Assembly (NCBI GenBank): GCA_910588965.1
Contig: CAJUSO010000038.1
Location: forward strand, 1 to 34,738
From: an uncultured Lachnospiraceae bacterium
GTDB taxonomy: Bacteria > Bacillota > Clostridia > Lachnospirales > Lachnospiraceae
Length of the DNA: 34,738 nucleotides
Direction of reading: 5' to 3'
Part shown: positions 15,720-25,281 of the stretch, one piece after another
How positions within the stretch are numbered: the first letter of the stretch is position 1
Layout of the letters: each line of letters opens with the position of its first letter
Program-made: the position numbers and the translations under genes
Notes under the pieces: generated by a model
The model's database searches: none
What the model saw: the letters and a program-made list of their open reading frames with translations, nothing else
What the model was told of the DNA's origin: nothing

Positions 15720-17402
15720 ATGGATTGTGAAGAAGCCGTATACTCAAACGATTATTATGATTTTATCGTGGATTATTCCCTGCAGAGGCGCAGCGGCCCA
15801 TATAAGGTCTGCCTGCAGCCAGTCAGCCAATATTTTGATATTACCTATTTGCCAAGGAAGGAGAACCTTCCGCTGAATATCCTGAATTATAGCTATACGG
15901 CAATCCCAAAGTGTTATGCCCTTATGGATGAGAGTGCGCTGGAGGCAAGCGGGATATTGAAAATCCAGAACCAGCCAGCCCTGTCTTTAAAGGGGCAGGG
16001 GGTGCTGATTGGCTTTTTGGATACTGGGATTGACTATGAAAACCCGGTTTTCCGCAACAGTGATGGGAGCACACGGATTGTATCTGTCTGGGACCAGACG
16101 GAACGGACGGGGCCGCCGCCGGAAGGTTTTATCTATGGGACGGAATATAAGGAAGATAAAATTAATAATGCACTGAAGTCTTTGGACCCGAGGTCGGTCG
16201 TGCCGCTGACCGATCCAGAGGGGCATGGGACGTTTATGGCCAGCGTGGCAGCTGGGAGCGAGGTGCCAGAGCAGGATTTCGTTGGGGCTGCGCCCTTTTC
16301 CAGGATTGTGATGGTAAAGCTGAAGCCGGCAAAGGAATACCTGCGGGAATTTTTCTTTGTGCCAAGGGATGCAGAGGCCTTCCAGGAAAATGACATCATG
16401 GCTGGGCTGGCTTATTTGGAAAGCGTGGCGGAGAGGCTCCACATGCCGCTTGTCATCTGCTTTGGGCTTGGGTCGAATATGGGAAGCCATACAGGGGTCA
16501 GCCATCTTTCTTCCCTGTTAAACGACTTAACGCTGCGTACGGGCAGGGCTACGGTGGTGGCGTCTGGGAATGAGGGGAATGAGCGGCACCATTATTTTGG
16601 CGTGATTGAAAAAGGGGAGCCATACCAAAATGTGGAAATCAATGTGGGGGAAGGGGTAGATGGGTTTTCCGTAGAACTGTGGGCGCGGCCGCCCCAGAGG
16701 TTCCTTGTGGAAATCATTTCCCCTACAGGGGAGAGGATGCCCAGTGAATATATTTTGTCTGGGGGACGGGAATACCGGTTTTTATTTGAGAATACGAAAG
16801 CAACGGTTGATTACCGGATTACTGGGATCCTGGACGGGGCGCAGGTGGTTTATTTGCGGTTGGAAGGGCCTTCCCAGGGGATCTGGAATATCCGGGTAAT
16901 ACCGGAGATGGAGATGGCAAGCATGTTCCATATGTGGCTCCCTATGAAGGAACTGCTGAAAGGGGAGGTCTTTTTTGTCCGCTCTAACCCAGACACGACG
17001 CTGACGGTCCCTTCCACAGCGTCTGTCCCTATGAGCGTGGGGGCATATGATGCAAGGGACAACAGCATCTACTTGAGGTCTGGCAGGGGGTTTACTACAA
17101 CTGGCACAGTGAAGCCGGATTTCGTGGCTCCGGGGGTTGGGGTATTCGGCGCAGGGCTTAGGAACACCTTTACGACCAGGGACGGCACCAGCGTTTCGGC
17201 GGCAGTGACAGCCGGGGCAGTGGCCTTATTGATGGAATGGGGGGTTGTCCGGGGCAATTATTCTGCCATCACGAATATGGAGATGAAAAATATTATAATC
17301 CGCGGGGCGTCCAGGGATCCTAAAAGGACGTATCCAGATAAAGGGTTTGGCTGGGGCAGGCTGAACCTCTACCAGGCGTTTGAGAATTTGCGGATCCAGT
17401 AA
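15720..17402 (+). CDS. S8 subtilisin-like serine protease, cytoplasmic clostridial type
   Basis: The 560-residue protein carries the full catalytic triad: Asp101 (GFLDTGID), His169 (PEGHGTF) and Ser491 (DGTSVSAA). The oxyanion region is VVASGNEGNERHHY. There is no signal peptide. A long insert sits between the His and Ser blocks (about 270-460), as in clostridial CspA/B/C-like subtilases, some of which process cortex hydrolase at germination. Because all three residues remain, it is predicted active, unlike CspC-type pseudoproteases. No sporulation gene is adjacent, so a germination role is speculative. AAGGAAAG is the likely Shine-Dalgarno, and a terminator follows at 17491. Confidence 0.85.
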   Translation: MDCEEAVYSNDYYDFIVDYSLQRRSGPYKVCLQPVSQYFDITYLPRKENLPLNILNYSYTAIPKCYALMDESALEASGILKIQNQPALSLKGQGVLIGFLDTGIDYENPVFRNSDGSTRIVSVWDQTERTGPPPEGFIYGTEYKEDKINNALKSLDPRSVVPLTDPEGHGTFMASVAAGSEVPEQDFVGAAPFSRIVMVKLKPAKEYLREFFFVPRDAEAFQENDIMAGLAYLESVAERLHMPLVICFGLGSNMGSHTGVSHLSSLLNDLTLRTGRATVVASGNEGNERHHYFGVIEKGEPYQNVEINVGEGVDGFSVELWARPPQRFLVEIISPTGERMPSEYILSGGREYRFLFENTKATVDYRITGILDGAQVVYLRLEGPSQGIWNIRVIPEMEMASMFHMWLPMKELLKGEVFFVRSNPDTTLTVPSTASVPMSVGAYDARDNSIYLRSGRGFTTTGTVKPDFVAPGVGVFGAGLRNTFTTRDGTSVSAAVTAGAVALLMEWGVVRGNYSAITNMEMKNIIIRGASRDPKRTYPDKGFGWGRLNLYQAFENLRIQ

Positions 17403-17490
17403 CGGCAGGATTCGATGCCTATGGTTTGCCCTCCTGTGATAAAACCCTGATAGGGAACTTCCGTGGGATATCTTAGTTGGAAAGAAAAAC

Positions 17491-17545
17491 AGCGCCAGCG
17501 CTTTCGGCCTTTAAAGGCCGGATAATAGGAGCGGGCGCTTTTTTC
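17491..17545 (+). terminator. Terminator of the subtilase gene
   Basis: AGCGCC (17491-17496) pairs with GGCGCT (17534-17539). An inner CGGCCTTT/AAAGGCCG stem lies within, and TTTTTT follows the outer arm. Confidence 0.75.
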
Positions 17546-17773
17546 TTTACCCTACGGTAAAGAGGCGTCTATTCCAGGTCCCATTTCCATCATGCCTGGA
17601 TGGAGGGGGACATGGCTATCCGGGGATCCCACTGGGTAAAACCCTATCCTCCTGCATGCGTAAAAACGGGCGTCAAATGCGAAAAACAGGCCGTAAAATA
17701 GAAATGCTATTTGATATAATATAAAAAGCGTTTTCACATGATTCCTTAAAAATATAAATGAAGGAGAAAATTT
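17546..17773 (+). other. Intergenic region before the hemerythrin fusion gene
   Basis: No gene assigned. A TATAAT box (about 17717-17722) probably serves the gene at 17774, but its -35 partner is weak. Short GC-rich hairpins such as GGGT/ACCC lie near 17634. No known riboswitch was recognised. Confidence 0.35.
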
Positions 17774-19147
17774 ATGGGAAATCAATTGGTATGGAGCAAA
17801 CGGTATGACATCGGCATTGACATGATTGACAAGGAACACAGGAAGCTGTTCCGCATTCTTAACAAGCTTTTTGATATTGGGCCCCAAGAGGAGAAGAGCC
17901 AGTGGGTTTGCAAGGAGGCAGTCAAATATTTTAAGGACCATGCCATCAAGCATTTTAAGGACGAAGAGCAATATATGATCTCAATTGATTATGCTGGGTT
18001 TGAGATGCACAGGCGCATTCATGAGAACTTCCGGAAGATTACGCTGCCCGCCTTAGAAAGGGAATTGGAACTGACAGGATACTCAGAAAATGCAATGGAG
18101 CACTTCCTGGGTGTGTGCGCGGGTTGGCTGATCGGCCATACATTGACAGGGGACCAGGCAATCGTGAGCGGGGAGGCCATAAAGCTGTGGGAGAACCTTT
18201 TGCCGGAGGAGGAGCAGGCCGAAATGGGGCAGGCGGTCTTAAGCCAGCTGCGCGGCATGTTTCAGCTGGATGCGCGCTTAATCAGCAATTGCTATGGAGG
18301 TGAGAAGTTTGGGGAAGGGATTTACTACCGCTTGGTTTATGACACAGGGGAGGGAAAGAACTGGGAATTCCTCCTGGTCCTGGAAGAACGGCTGATTATC
18401 AATACGATTGGCAGCATGGTGGCAGTAAAAGCACAGACAGTGAACGTTATCCTGATGGATATTGCCCGGTATACCGCAAGGCAATTTGTGGAACACATCA
18501 AGGGGCATTTCCCAGCCTTGGCGCAAGCTGACGTAAAGGCAGAGCAGCTTTTGAATTATGAGCAGTTCCAGAAAGTATTTGAGAAGCACAGCCCGCAGTT
18601 CAGCCTGTTATTTGACACAGGAAAAGGATATTTTGCCTATTGCATGGCTGCGGGCGACATGCTCCTGAATGAGTTTGGGGGCTTGGCGGTTACAGAAAAT
18701 ACAATGGCTAAGGTGGAGCAATACTTGGACCAGAACAAAGCGGAGAAAATGGCCGCGAGCCAAAAAAAGAAAGTCCTTATTGTGGATGATTCGGATTTCA
18801 TGCTGAAAACCATGGCGATGCTTTTAGGCGATGATTATGAGACGCTGACGGTAACTTCGGGTTTGTCTGCGTTCCGGAGCATTACGCTCGACAGGCCGGA
18901 TCTGGTCTTGCTGGATTATGAGATGCCTGTCTGCAACGGGAGCCAGATTTTGGAAATGATCCGCGCCGAGAAAGAATTTGAAGATATCCCAGTCATTTTC
19001 CTGACCAGCAGGGTAGACAGGGAGAGCGTGAAAAAAGTGGTGGGGCTTAAGCCGCAAGGATATCTGTCAAAGTCCCTTACCCCGGAAATGATAAAACAGG
19101 AAATCGGCCGTTTCTTTGAGAAGGGCAGCCTTGTCAACGCCCCATAG
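17774..19147 (+). CDS. Bacteriohemerythrin - unknown domain - response receiver fusion
   Basis: Residues 1-130 form a bacteriohemerythrin with all di-iron ligands in place: His22, His60 and Glu64, His79 and His83, His122 and Asp127. It would bind O2 or NO. Residues about 140-320 make an alpha/beta domain that I cannot name; strands such as EFLLVLEERLIINTIG and SPQFSLLFDTGKGYFAYCMAAG weakly recall CheC/CheX-type phosphatases. Residues about 330-455 are a receiver domain (KKVLIVDDSDFM, phospho-acceptor Asp381 in LVLLDYEMP, FLTSR, YLSKSL). There is no DNA-binding output. The next genes are a LytTR regulator and GHKL kinase. AAGGAG precedes ATG. It is probably a cytoplasmic oxygen- or NO-linked signalling protein. 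Confidence 0.85.
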   Translation: MGNQLVWSKRYDIGIDMIDKEHRKLFRILNKLFDIGPQEEKSQWVCKEAVKYFKDHAIKHFKDEEQYMISIDYAGFEMHRRIHENFRKITLPALERELELTGYSENAMEHFLGVCAGWLIGHTLTGDQAIVSGEAIKLWENLLPEEEQAEMGQAVLSQLRGMFQLDARLISNCYGGEKFGEGIYYRLVYDTGEGKNWEFLLVLEERLIINTIGSMVAVKAQTVNVILMDIARYTARQFVEHIKGHFPALAQADVKAEQLLNYEQFQKVFEKHSPQFSLLFDTGKGYFAYCMAAGDMLLNEFGGLAVTENTMAKVEQYLDQNKAEKMAASQKKKVLIVDDSDFMLKTMAMLLGDDYETLTVTSGLSAFRSITLDRPDLVLLDYEMPVCNGSQILEMIRAEKEFEDIPVIFLTSRVDRESVKKVVGLKPQGYLSKSLTPEMIKQEIGRFFEKGSLVNAP

Positions 19148-19248
19148 GCAGGAAGCCAGATGAAGTTGCCGGTTTTACCCGCCAAAGCCGCAAAATAGTG
19201 TATAATACTTATTTGATGCAAAGAATGATTTGGAGGGAATAGGCCTGT

Positions 19249-19983
19249 ATGCAACTTGTAATCTGTGATGACAATTTAAAAGACTTAACAGAACTGGAAA
19301 ACCTACTGCAGAAGTACAGCGGACGCTGCCAGGAAATCCGTTTTGAGGTAGGGAGATTTTCAGATCCGTCCCTGTTGCTGCATAACATACAGACGGGGCA
19401 GCTGGCGGATATTTACATACTGGATATCCTCATGTCCAAAATGACAGGGATTGATTTGGGGAATGAAATCAGGAAAAGCAACAGGAAAAGCGTCATAATT
19501 TATGTCACTTCATCTGACGGCTTCGCCATAGATGCCTACGGCCTGCATGCAGCCAGGTATTTGCTGAAGCCGGTGGGGGAGGGCGCTTTCTTTGAAGCGC
19601 TGGATTATGCCCTGTCCCAGGTGGATGCCAGGAAGGATTATGTCTATCTGGTGAAGACGAAGGACGGCCTGGAAGCCATCCCTTACCCAGAGATTGAATA
19701 TATCGAAAATTCTGCAAGAAGGCTGGAAATCCATTTGGTAAATGGGAAAAAGACCACGAGTATTTATCTGCGGAAATCTTTTGAAGCAGAAACAAAGGAG
19801 CTTGCCAACGCCCGGAATTTTATCTATGTCCATAAATCCTTTTTAATCAACCTGGATTATGTCAGGAAGCTGAAGCAGGGATGCGTTCTCATGGAAAGCG
19901 GCACAAGCATCCCGGTCAGCAGGAAAGGCTCTTTCGATGTAAAAAAAGAATACCTTTTATTTATTTCGGAACAATACCGATAA
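19249..19983 (+). CDS. LytTR-family response regulator (AgrA/VirR-like)
   Basis: The 244-residue protein has a receiver domain (acidic pair Asp7-Asp8, phospho-acceptor Asp59 in YILDILMSKMTGIDL, then VTSSD and LLKPV). A LytTR DNA-binding domain follows from about 135 to 240 (IEYIENSARRLEIHLVNGKK, NFIYVHKSFLINLDYVRKL). Such regulators bind paired 9-bp direct repeats. TTGGAGGGAATAGG precedes ATG. It ends 9 bp before the kinase gene, with which it forms a two-component operon. A TATAAT box lies near 19203. Confidence 0.9.
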   Translation: MQLVICDDNLKDLTELENLLQKYSGRCQEIRFEVGRFSDPSLLLHNIQTGQLADIYILDILMSKMTGIDLGNEIRKSNRKSVIIYVTSSDGFAIDAYGLHAARYLLKPVGEGAFFEALDYALSQVDARKDYVYLVKTKDGLEAIPYPEIEYIENSARRLEIHLVNGKKTTSIYLRKSFEAETKELANARNFIYVHKSFLINLDYVRKLKQGCVLMESGTSIPVSRKGSFDVKKEYLLFISEQYR

Positions 19984-19992
19984 GGAGGCGCA

Positions 19993-21282
19993 ATGGAATC
20001 TTTTACCATGCTGTCATATGCCATCAGCCATGTTTTCCTCATGCTGTTTATCTATTTGTTTATGGAGCATCGCTATCCGAGGGTAATAACCGGGCTGATA
20101 TGTGTTTTTTCCGTTTTGTCCTTGGGCGTGCTGGACTGCCTTAAGATGATACTGTTTCCTGGCAGCGGCCTGTGCTATGTGGTAGTGACCGTCCTTCAGA
20201 TTATCCTAACGCAGTCTGCGGCGTTTTTTATTTCCAAAGGAAGGAACGGGCGGGCTTTGTTTGTAGGGCTTAGCGCATCCAGCTATGTCATAGCGGGGGC
20301 AGTCTCCGCTGCAATTATAAAAATATGCCTGGGCAGCACCGTGCTTGCATTATTGGGCAGCGCTGCCATACACCTTGCTATTTTGGCGCTTTTATCTGTG
20401 AATATCCGGGAGATATGCTTGAAATACCAGGAAAGGAGCTGCGGGAAGGGCTGGTGGGGGCTATGCCTGATTCCCGTGTTTTTTTACTGCAGCTTTTCGT
20501 TCATTGCATTTTTCCCCCATACGCTTTATGACAATCCTGGGAATATCCCAGGCATTGTCTTTGTGGTCATCACTATGTTTGTATCCTACATCGTGGTACT
20601 CCGCTATCTGGAAAGCGAATACAAAAGAAGCGCCAGCTATTGGGAAAATATGCTCCAGCAATCTTATATCCAGGGCTTGGAAAACCGCTATTACCTTGTG
20701 GAACGGGCAGAGCAGAACCTGAAAATACTGCACCATGACATACGCCATTATTCCAGGATGATGGATTCCCTGCTGGAGCAGAAAAAATACGAAGAAGTGA
20801 AAGCGGTAAATGAACGCATCAGCCGTATGGCAGATGAGAATAAAGTGGAGGAATACTGCAGCAACCTGATTGTCAATACCATACTTTCGAATATGATGGA
20901 AAAAGCCCGTTCCCTTGGCATTGAGGTAAATCTCGAGGCCAGTGTGCCCAAGGAGATACCAGTTGACGATTATGAGCTTACCCTTGTGGTTGCCAATCTC
21001 TTTGAAAATGCCCTCCAGTGCGTGAAAGCTTTTGAAAAAGAAAAAAGGTATGTTGAAATGAAGGTTTATTGCCAGGAAGGCCAATTGTTCATCCAGACAA
21101 AAAACGCATACGAAGGGGAAATCCAGCTGGATCCTGTTACAGGCCTGCCCAAAAGCCACAAGAGCGGGAACCATGGGCTGGGGATGCAGAGCATCCAGGC
21201 TTTTTCGGAAAAGATAGACGGCACGATTGGCTGTTATTTAGATGGGGGCATTTTCTGCATGATGCTGGCTGCTAAATTTTAG
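19993..21282 (+). CDS. GHKL sensor histidine kinase (AgrC-like)
   Basis: The 429-residue protein has about six membrane segments in residues 1-205. A coiled linker (YWENMLQQSYIQGLENRYYLVERAEQN) leads to the phospho-accepting His248 in KILHHDIRHYSRMMD. A GHKL ATPase domain follows with N box LVVANLFENALQC and G box NHGLGMQSIQAF. The long membrane region without a large extracellular loop fits kinases that sense peptides or membrane state. TAAGGAGG stands 5 nt before ATG. It is paired with the LytTR regulator just upstream. No agrB/agrD-like autoinducer genes are present nearby. Confidence 0.9.
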   Translation: MESFTMLSYAISHVFLMLFIYLFMEHRYPRVITGLICVFSVLSLGVLDCLKMILFPGSGLCYVVVTVLQIILTQSAAFFISKGRNGRALFVGLSASSYVIAGAVSAAIIKICLGSTVLALLGSAAIHLAILALLSVNIREICLKYQERSCGKGWWGLCLIPVFFYCSFSFIAFFPHTLYDNPGNIPGIVFVVITMFVSYIVVLRYLESEYKRSASYWENMLQQSYIQGLENRYYLVERAEQNLKILHHDIRHYSRMMDSLLEQKKYEEVKAVNERISRMADENKVEEYCSNLIVNTILSNMMEKARSLGIEVNLEASVPKEIPVDDYELTLVVANLFENALQCVKAFEKEKRYVEMKVYCQEGQLFIQTKNAYEGEIQLDPVTGLPKSHKSGNHGLGMQSIQAFSEKIDGTIGCYLDGGIFCMMLAAKF

Positions 21283-21418
21283 GCAACTGGCCATATTAAT
21301 TTTTATAGAACTGGCACTTTATTCTAAGGCCAGAAAGGGATAGACTGTTACAAGGCTGGAAAGGAACAGCAAACCCAACCATAACATTTGGGATAATTTC
21401 AAAGGAGGATATGGAAAG

Positions 21419-22297
21419 ATGGCAGCAGGCAGCAGATGGGAATTGAATCGGGAATTGGCACAGATGTTAAAAGGCGGCGTCATCATGGATGTGACTACGC
21501 CAGAGCAGGCAAAAATTGCAGAAGAGGCAGGCGCGTGCGCGGTCATGGCCTTGGAGAGGATACCGGCAGATATCCGGGCGGCCGGCGGGGTATCCAGGAT
21601 GAGCGACCCTAAAATGATAAAGGGCATCCAGGAAGCGGTCTCCATCCCTGTGATGGCAAAATGCAGGATTGGCCATTTTGCAGAGGCGCAGGTTTTGGAG
21701 GCCATAGAGATTGATTATATTGACGAGAGCGAAGTGCTTTCCCCAGCGGACGATGTATACCATATTGACAAGGCAAAATTTAAGGTGCCCTTTGTATGCG
21801 GCGCGAAGGATTTGGGGGAAGCCCTGCGCCGGATCCAGGAAGGCGCTTCCATGATTCGCACGAAGGGGGAGCCGGGGACCGGGGACGTGGTGCAGGCGGT
21901 GCGCCATATGCGGAAAATGAACCGTGAGATTGCCCGCCTGGTATCTATGCGGGAGGATGAGCTATTCCAGGCAGCCAAGGAATTGATGGCGCCCTATGAG
22001 TTGGTGGAATTTGTTCATAAAAAGGGCGGGCTGCCTGTAGTAAACTTCGCTGCTGGCGGGGTGGCTACGCCGGCAGACGCTTCCCTGATGATGCAGCTGG
22101 GCGCAGAGGGCGTGTTCGTAGGTTCCGGCATCTTCAAATCCGGGAACCCGCAAAAACGCGCCAGCGCCATTGTAAAAGCTGTGGCAAATTATAAGGACGC
22201 CAAGCTGGTTGCAGAGTTATCAGAGGATTTAGGGGAGGCAATGGTAGGCATCAATGAGCAGGAAATCCAGCTTTTGATGGCAGAAAGGGGCATATAA
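21419..22297 (+). CDS. pdxS: Pyridoxal 5'-phosphate synthase subunit PdxS
   Basis: The 292-residue protein joins ribose 5-phosphate, glyceraldehyde 3-phosphate and PdxT-derived ammonia into PLP. It keeps the catalytic Asp24 (MDVTTPEQA) and Lys81 (VMAKCRIGH), the second lysine in MIRTKGEPGTG, and VNFAAGGVATPADA and GVFVGSGIF. Length and motifs are those of full PdxS. AAAGGAGGATATGG precedes ATG. It is followed after 1 bp by pdxT, so the two subunits of the PLP synthase are made together. Confidence 0.97.
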   Translation: MAAGSRWELNRELAQMLKGGVIMDVTTPEQAKIAEEAGACAVMALERIPADIRAAGGVSRMSDPKMIKGIQEAVSIPVMAKCRIGHFAEAQVLEAIEIDYIDESEVLSPADDVYHIDKAKFKVPFVCGAKDLGEALRRIQEGASMIRTKGEPGTGDVVQAVRHMRKMNREIARLVSMREDELFQAAKELMAPYELVEFVHKKGGLPVVNFAAGGVATPADASLMMQLGAEGVFVGSGIFKSGNPQKRASAIVKAVANYKDAKLVAELSEDLGEAMVGINEQEIQLLMAERGI

Positions 22298-22298
22298 G

Positions 22299-22919
22299 AT
22301 GAGGATAGGAGTGCTGGCCGTGCAGGGCGCTTTCATAGAGCATGAGCGTATCCTTGGGCAGCTGGGGGCGGAGTGTGCGGAACTGCGCAAAGGCAGCGAC
22401 CTTCAGGGCGGGTTTGACGGCATCATCCTCCCTGGGGGGGAGAGCACGGTACAGGGAAAACTCCTGCGGGAACTACATATGTTCGGGGGAATGAAGGAGA
22501 TGATTGCGTCGGGCGTGCCCGTGATGGGGACCTGCGCCGGCCTGATCCTTTTGGCAGGGCGCCTGTCTCATGACACAGCCGTTTATTTTGGCACCCTGCC
22601 GGTTACCGTCTGCAGGAATGCCTATGGCAGGCAGCTGGGGAGTTTTTCCGCCTCGGCGCATATCCGCGGCTTAAGGGGGGAAGGACAGGAATTTCCATTG
22701 GAATTTATCCGTGCCCCTTATATTTCAGAAATCCATGACAGGGAACATACTGTCCCGCTTGCTGTGCTGGATAAGATGCCAGACGGCTCAAAGGGGGAGA
22801 ATATCGTAGGCGTCCGCTACCAGAACCAGGTTGGCCTTGCGTTCCACCCAGAGCTTACAGATGACAGCAGGTGCCATAAAATGTTTTTAGGGATGTGTTC
22901 AGGGAAATCTATGTCTTGA
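22299..22919 (+). CDS. pdxT: Pyridoxal 5'-phosphate synthase glutaminase subunit PdxT
   Basis: The 206-residue class I glutaminase releases ammonia for PdxS. The nucleophile is Cys79 in VPVMGTCAGLIL, the oxyanion strand is GIILPGGEST, and the His-Glu pair lies in GLAFHPELTDD. The start directly follows the pdxS stop; the pdxS 3' end supplies a weak Shine-Dalgarno. Its stop overlaps the -35 box of the next gene's promoter. Confidence 0.97.
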   Translation: MRIGVLAVQGAFIEHERILGQLGAECAELRKGSDLQGGFDGIILPGGESTVQGKLLRELHMFGGMKEMIASGVPVMGTCAGLILLAGRLSHDTAVYFGTLPVTVCRNAYGRQLGSFSASAHIRGLRGEGQEFPLEFIRAPYISEIHDREHTVPLAVLDKMPDGSKGENIVGVRYQNQVGLAFHPELTDDSRCHKMFLGMCSGKSMS

Positions 22920-22944
22920 CGGTGTATTCCTGAATGATTATAAT
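22916..22944 (+). promoter_or_regulatory. Promoter of the hybrid kinase gene
   Basis: TTGACG (22916-22921), a 17-bp spacer and TATAAT (22939-22944). The -35 box overlaps the stop codon of pdxT, so the kinase gene can be transcribed apart from pdxST. Confidence 0.8.
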
Positions 22945-22985
22945 ACAATTAGTTCGTAATATAATCAATAAGGAGACCTTATAGC

Positions 22986-25169
22986 ATGAAACCAGCATTT
23001 CAAAAAAACGGGGGCGCATCGCGCCAGAGGAAGGGGACGGCACTTACCTTTATCTTGATTGTTGTTGTTTTAGTGGTATTGGTTTTTTCAACCGGATGGT
23101 TCATGAGCTCATCGCAAAGGGCTACGGAGACATCTGTATATAATGTAAGCGAGTTTTACTTAAAGGAACTTTCTGCACAGACCGGCCGCCAGATGCAGAT
23201 TAGCCTGAATAACGAGGTGCAGAACCTGGAGGCCGCCATCCATGCCCTTAAGGGGGAGGATCTTTTGGACAAGCCCGCCTTGCGGGAATATCTCCTAGAT
23301 ATGGCTGGGCTTTACAATTTTGATTTTTATGCCATTGTGGACGAGGATGGGATGGTATATACGGCAGACAGCGCCTTTTCCGGCCTGTCGAAGCTGGATT
23401 TCCTGTCGGAGGCAGATTTTAAGGAACCCCATATTTCCATCAACCAGGACTTGGGGGCGGAGAATATGGTCATTGTTGCCGTGCCTATCCGGGATATGGA
23501 ATTCCAGGGAAAGCCGCTGGTTGGCGGCGTGGTGGGCATTAATGCCAGTACGGTTTCTTCTAAGGTTTCCCTGAAGAATGATGAGGACCAGATTTTTTCC
23601 AATGTGATTTTAAAGGATGGCTCTTACCTGGTTAAGACGCCCCATGTGCACCTTAAGGATAACAGCAATGTGTACGAGGCTTTGGAAAAGCAGGCTGATT
23701 TCCAAAAGGGGGATAGCGCACAGAAGATGCAGCAGGATGTGCAGGCAGGCAGGAGCGGGATTAGCTCTTATTACCTTGAAGGGATTTTGCATTATACATA
23801 TTATGCGCCGGCAGAGGGGACGGACTGGTATCTTACCACTACCATCCATTACGGCACGGTAAGTACAAATGTGGAGACGGTGCGGTTTACCATTACAAAA
23901 AACAGCATGATCCAGTTGGCCGTGGTGCTTTTGGTGGTGTTTGGCGTGCTGGTCATTTATTTCTGGCAGCGGCGCAGGAATGAAATCCTCCATCTGGAGA
24001 AAATGCAGGCAGAGGAAGGCAGCAGGGCCAAGAGCCGTTTCCTTTCAAATATGTCCCATGATATCCGTACGCCTATGAATGCCATTATCGGGTTTACGGA
24101 TTTGGCAATCCAGCATGAATTTGATGCAGACACCAGCCGTATCCATGAATACCTGCTGAAAATCCGCATTGCCAGCCGCCATTTGCTGAGCCTGATTAAT
24201 GACGTGCTGGATATGAGCCGCATTGAAAGCGGGAAAATGCAGCTGGATATTGTCCCTTGTAACCTGCCGGAGGCTCTTGAGGGCATGAGGTCTATTGTGC
24301 AGGGGCAGGTGCAGGAAAGGGAGCAGTCCTTACAGATGGATGCAAGCAATATTGAAAATGAAAATATCTATTGCGATAAGCTGCGCTTAAACCAGGTGCT
24401 ATTGAACCTTTTGGGGAACGCGATTAAATTCACGCCCCCAGGAGGCTCCATTACCGTTACTGCGGTACAAAAAGGAGGTATCTGCAATGGGTGGGGCTCC
24501 TATGAATTCCGGGTGAAGGACAATGGCATGGGCATGACCCAGGAATTTGCAAAAAAGGTATTTGAGCCATTTGAACGGGAGCGTACGTCTACCGTCAGCG
24601 GCATCCAGGGGACGGGGCTTGGCATGGCCATTACCAAGAATATCATTGACTTGATGGGGGGCTCCATCCGTGTGGAGACGGCATTGGATATAGGGACGGA
24701 ATTTATCATCAATGTGGGCTTTAAAATACAGGACGGGAGCCTGGAAGAGTGCGAAGGGCAGAAACAGGGCTGCCGGCAGGAAGTGGATTTTACCGGCAGG
24801 CGGGTTTTGCTGGTGGAGGATAACGAACTGAACCGGGAGATTGCCATGGAAATCCTGCAGCAGTACGGTTTCGAGGTAGGCGCCGCCGAGGATGGGGCGG
24901 AGGCGGTGGAAATCATCCAAAATGCCCAGCCTGGGGCATACGACTTGGTGCTGATGGATGTACAGATGCCTATTATGGACGGCTATACGGCCACGCGGGA
25001 AATTCGGAAGATGGATTCTGCCTATGCCTCCATCCCTATCATTGCCATGACAGCCAATGCGTTTGAAGAAGATAAGCGGGACGCCTTAGAGTGCGGCATG
25101 GACGGCCATATTTCCAAGCCGGTGGATGTGCCGGTGCTCTTACGGGTTTTGGCAGATATCTTGAAATAA
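22986..25169 (+). CDS. Hybrid sensor histidine kinase/response receiver
   Basis: The 727-residue membrane protein has a first membrane helix (about 20-40) and a Cache-like extracellular domain (about 45-300; FDFYAIVDEDGMVYTAD, HISINQDLGAENMVIVAVPIRD). A second helix lies at 308-327. HisKA follows with His358 in SNMSHDIRTPMNAI, then a HATPase_c domain (LLNLLGNAIKFTP, DNGMGM, GTGLGMAITKN). The C-terminal receiver has Asp658 in LVLMDVQMPIMDGY. No HPt domain or DNA-binding partner is nearby, so the phosphorelay target is elsewhere. GGAGACC precedes the start. Confidence 0.93.
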   Translation: MKPAFQKNGGASRQRKGTALTFILIVVVLVVLVFSTGWFMSSSQRATETSVYNVSEFYLKELSAQTGRQMQISLNNEVQNLEAAIHALKGEDLLDKPALREYLLDMAGLYNFDFYAIVDEDGMVYTADSAFSGLSKLDFLSEADFKEPHISINQDLGAENMVIVAVPIRDMEFQGKPLVGGVVGINASTVSSKVSLKNDEDQIFSNVILKDGSYLVKTPHVHLKDNSNVYEALEKQADFQKGDSAQKMQQDVQAGRSGISSYYLEGILHYTYYAPAEGTDWYLTTTIHYGTVSTNVETVRFTITKNSMIQLAVVLLVVFGVLVIYFWQRRRNEILHLEKMQAEEGSRAKSRFLSNMSHDIRTPMNAIIGFTDLAIQHEFDADTSRIHEYLLKIRIASRHLLSLINDVLDMSRIESGKMQLDIVPCNLPEALEGMRSIVQGQVQEREQSLQMDASNIENENIYCDKLRLNQVLLNLLGNAIKFTPPGGSITVTAVQKGGICNGWGSYEFRVKDNGMGMTQEFAKKVFEPFERERTSTVSGIQGTGLGMAITKNIIDLMGGSIRVETALDIGTEFIINVGFKIQDGSLEECEGQKQGCRQEVDFTGRRVLLVEDNELNREIAMEILQQYGFEVGAAEDGAEAVEIIQNAQPGAYDLVLMDVQMPIMDGYTATREIRKMDSAYASIPIIAMTANAFEEDKRDALECGMDGHISKPVDVPVLLRVLADILK

Positions 25170-25172
25170 CCC

Positions 25173-25201
25173 TTGCCTTTCCCTGGCAACTGTGTTAAAA
25201 T
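25173..25201 (+). promoter_or_regulatory. Promoter of rplS
   Basis: TTGCCT (25173-25178), a 17-bp spacer and TAAAAT (25196-25201). It leaves an rplS leader of about 75 nt. Confidence 0.7.
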
Positions 25202-25281
25202 ATCATATCGTGAGACAAGAACATGATGGTCCTCTGTTACAGAATGTATTAAGAACATCTAACGAAATAGGAGGTCGCAAG

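Noticed and set aside
17552..17971. 139-codon minus-strand ORF
   Set aside because: Mostly antisense to the hemerythrin domain, whose iron ligands are plainly conserved on the plus strand.
21283..21418. Regulatory element for pdxST
   Set aside because: No clear promoter pair, PdxR site or riboswitch could be read; only the ribosome binding site is certain.
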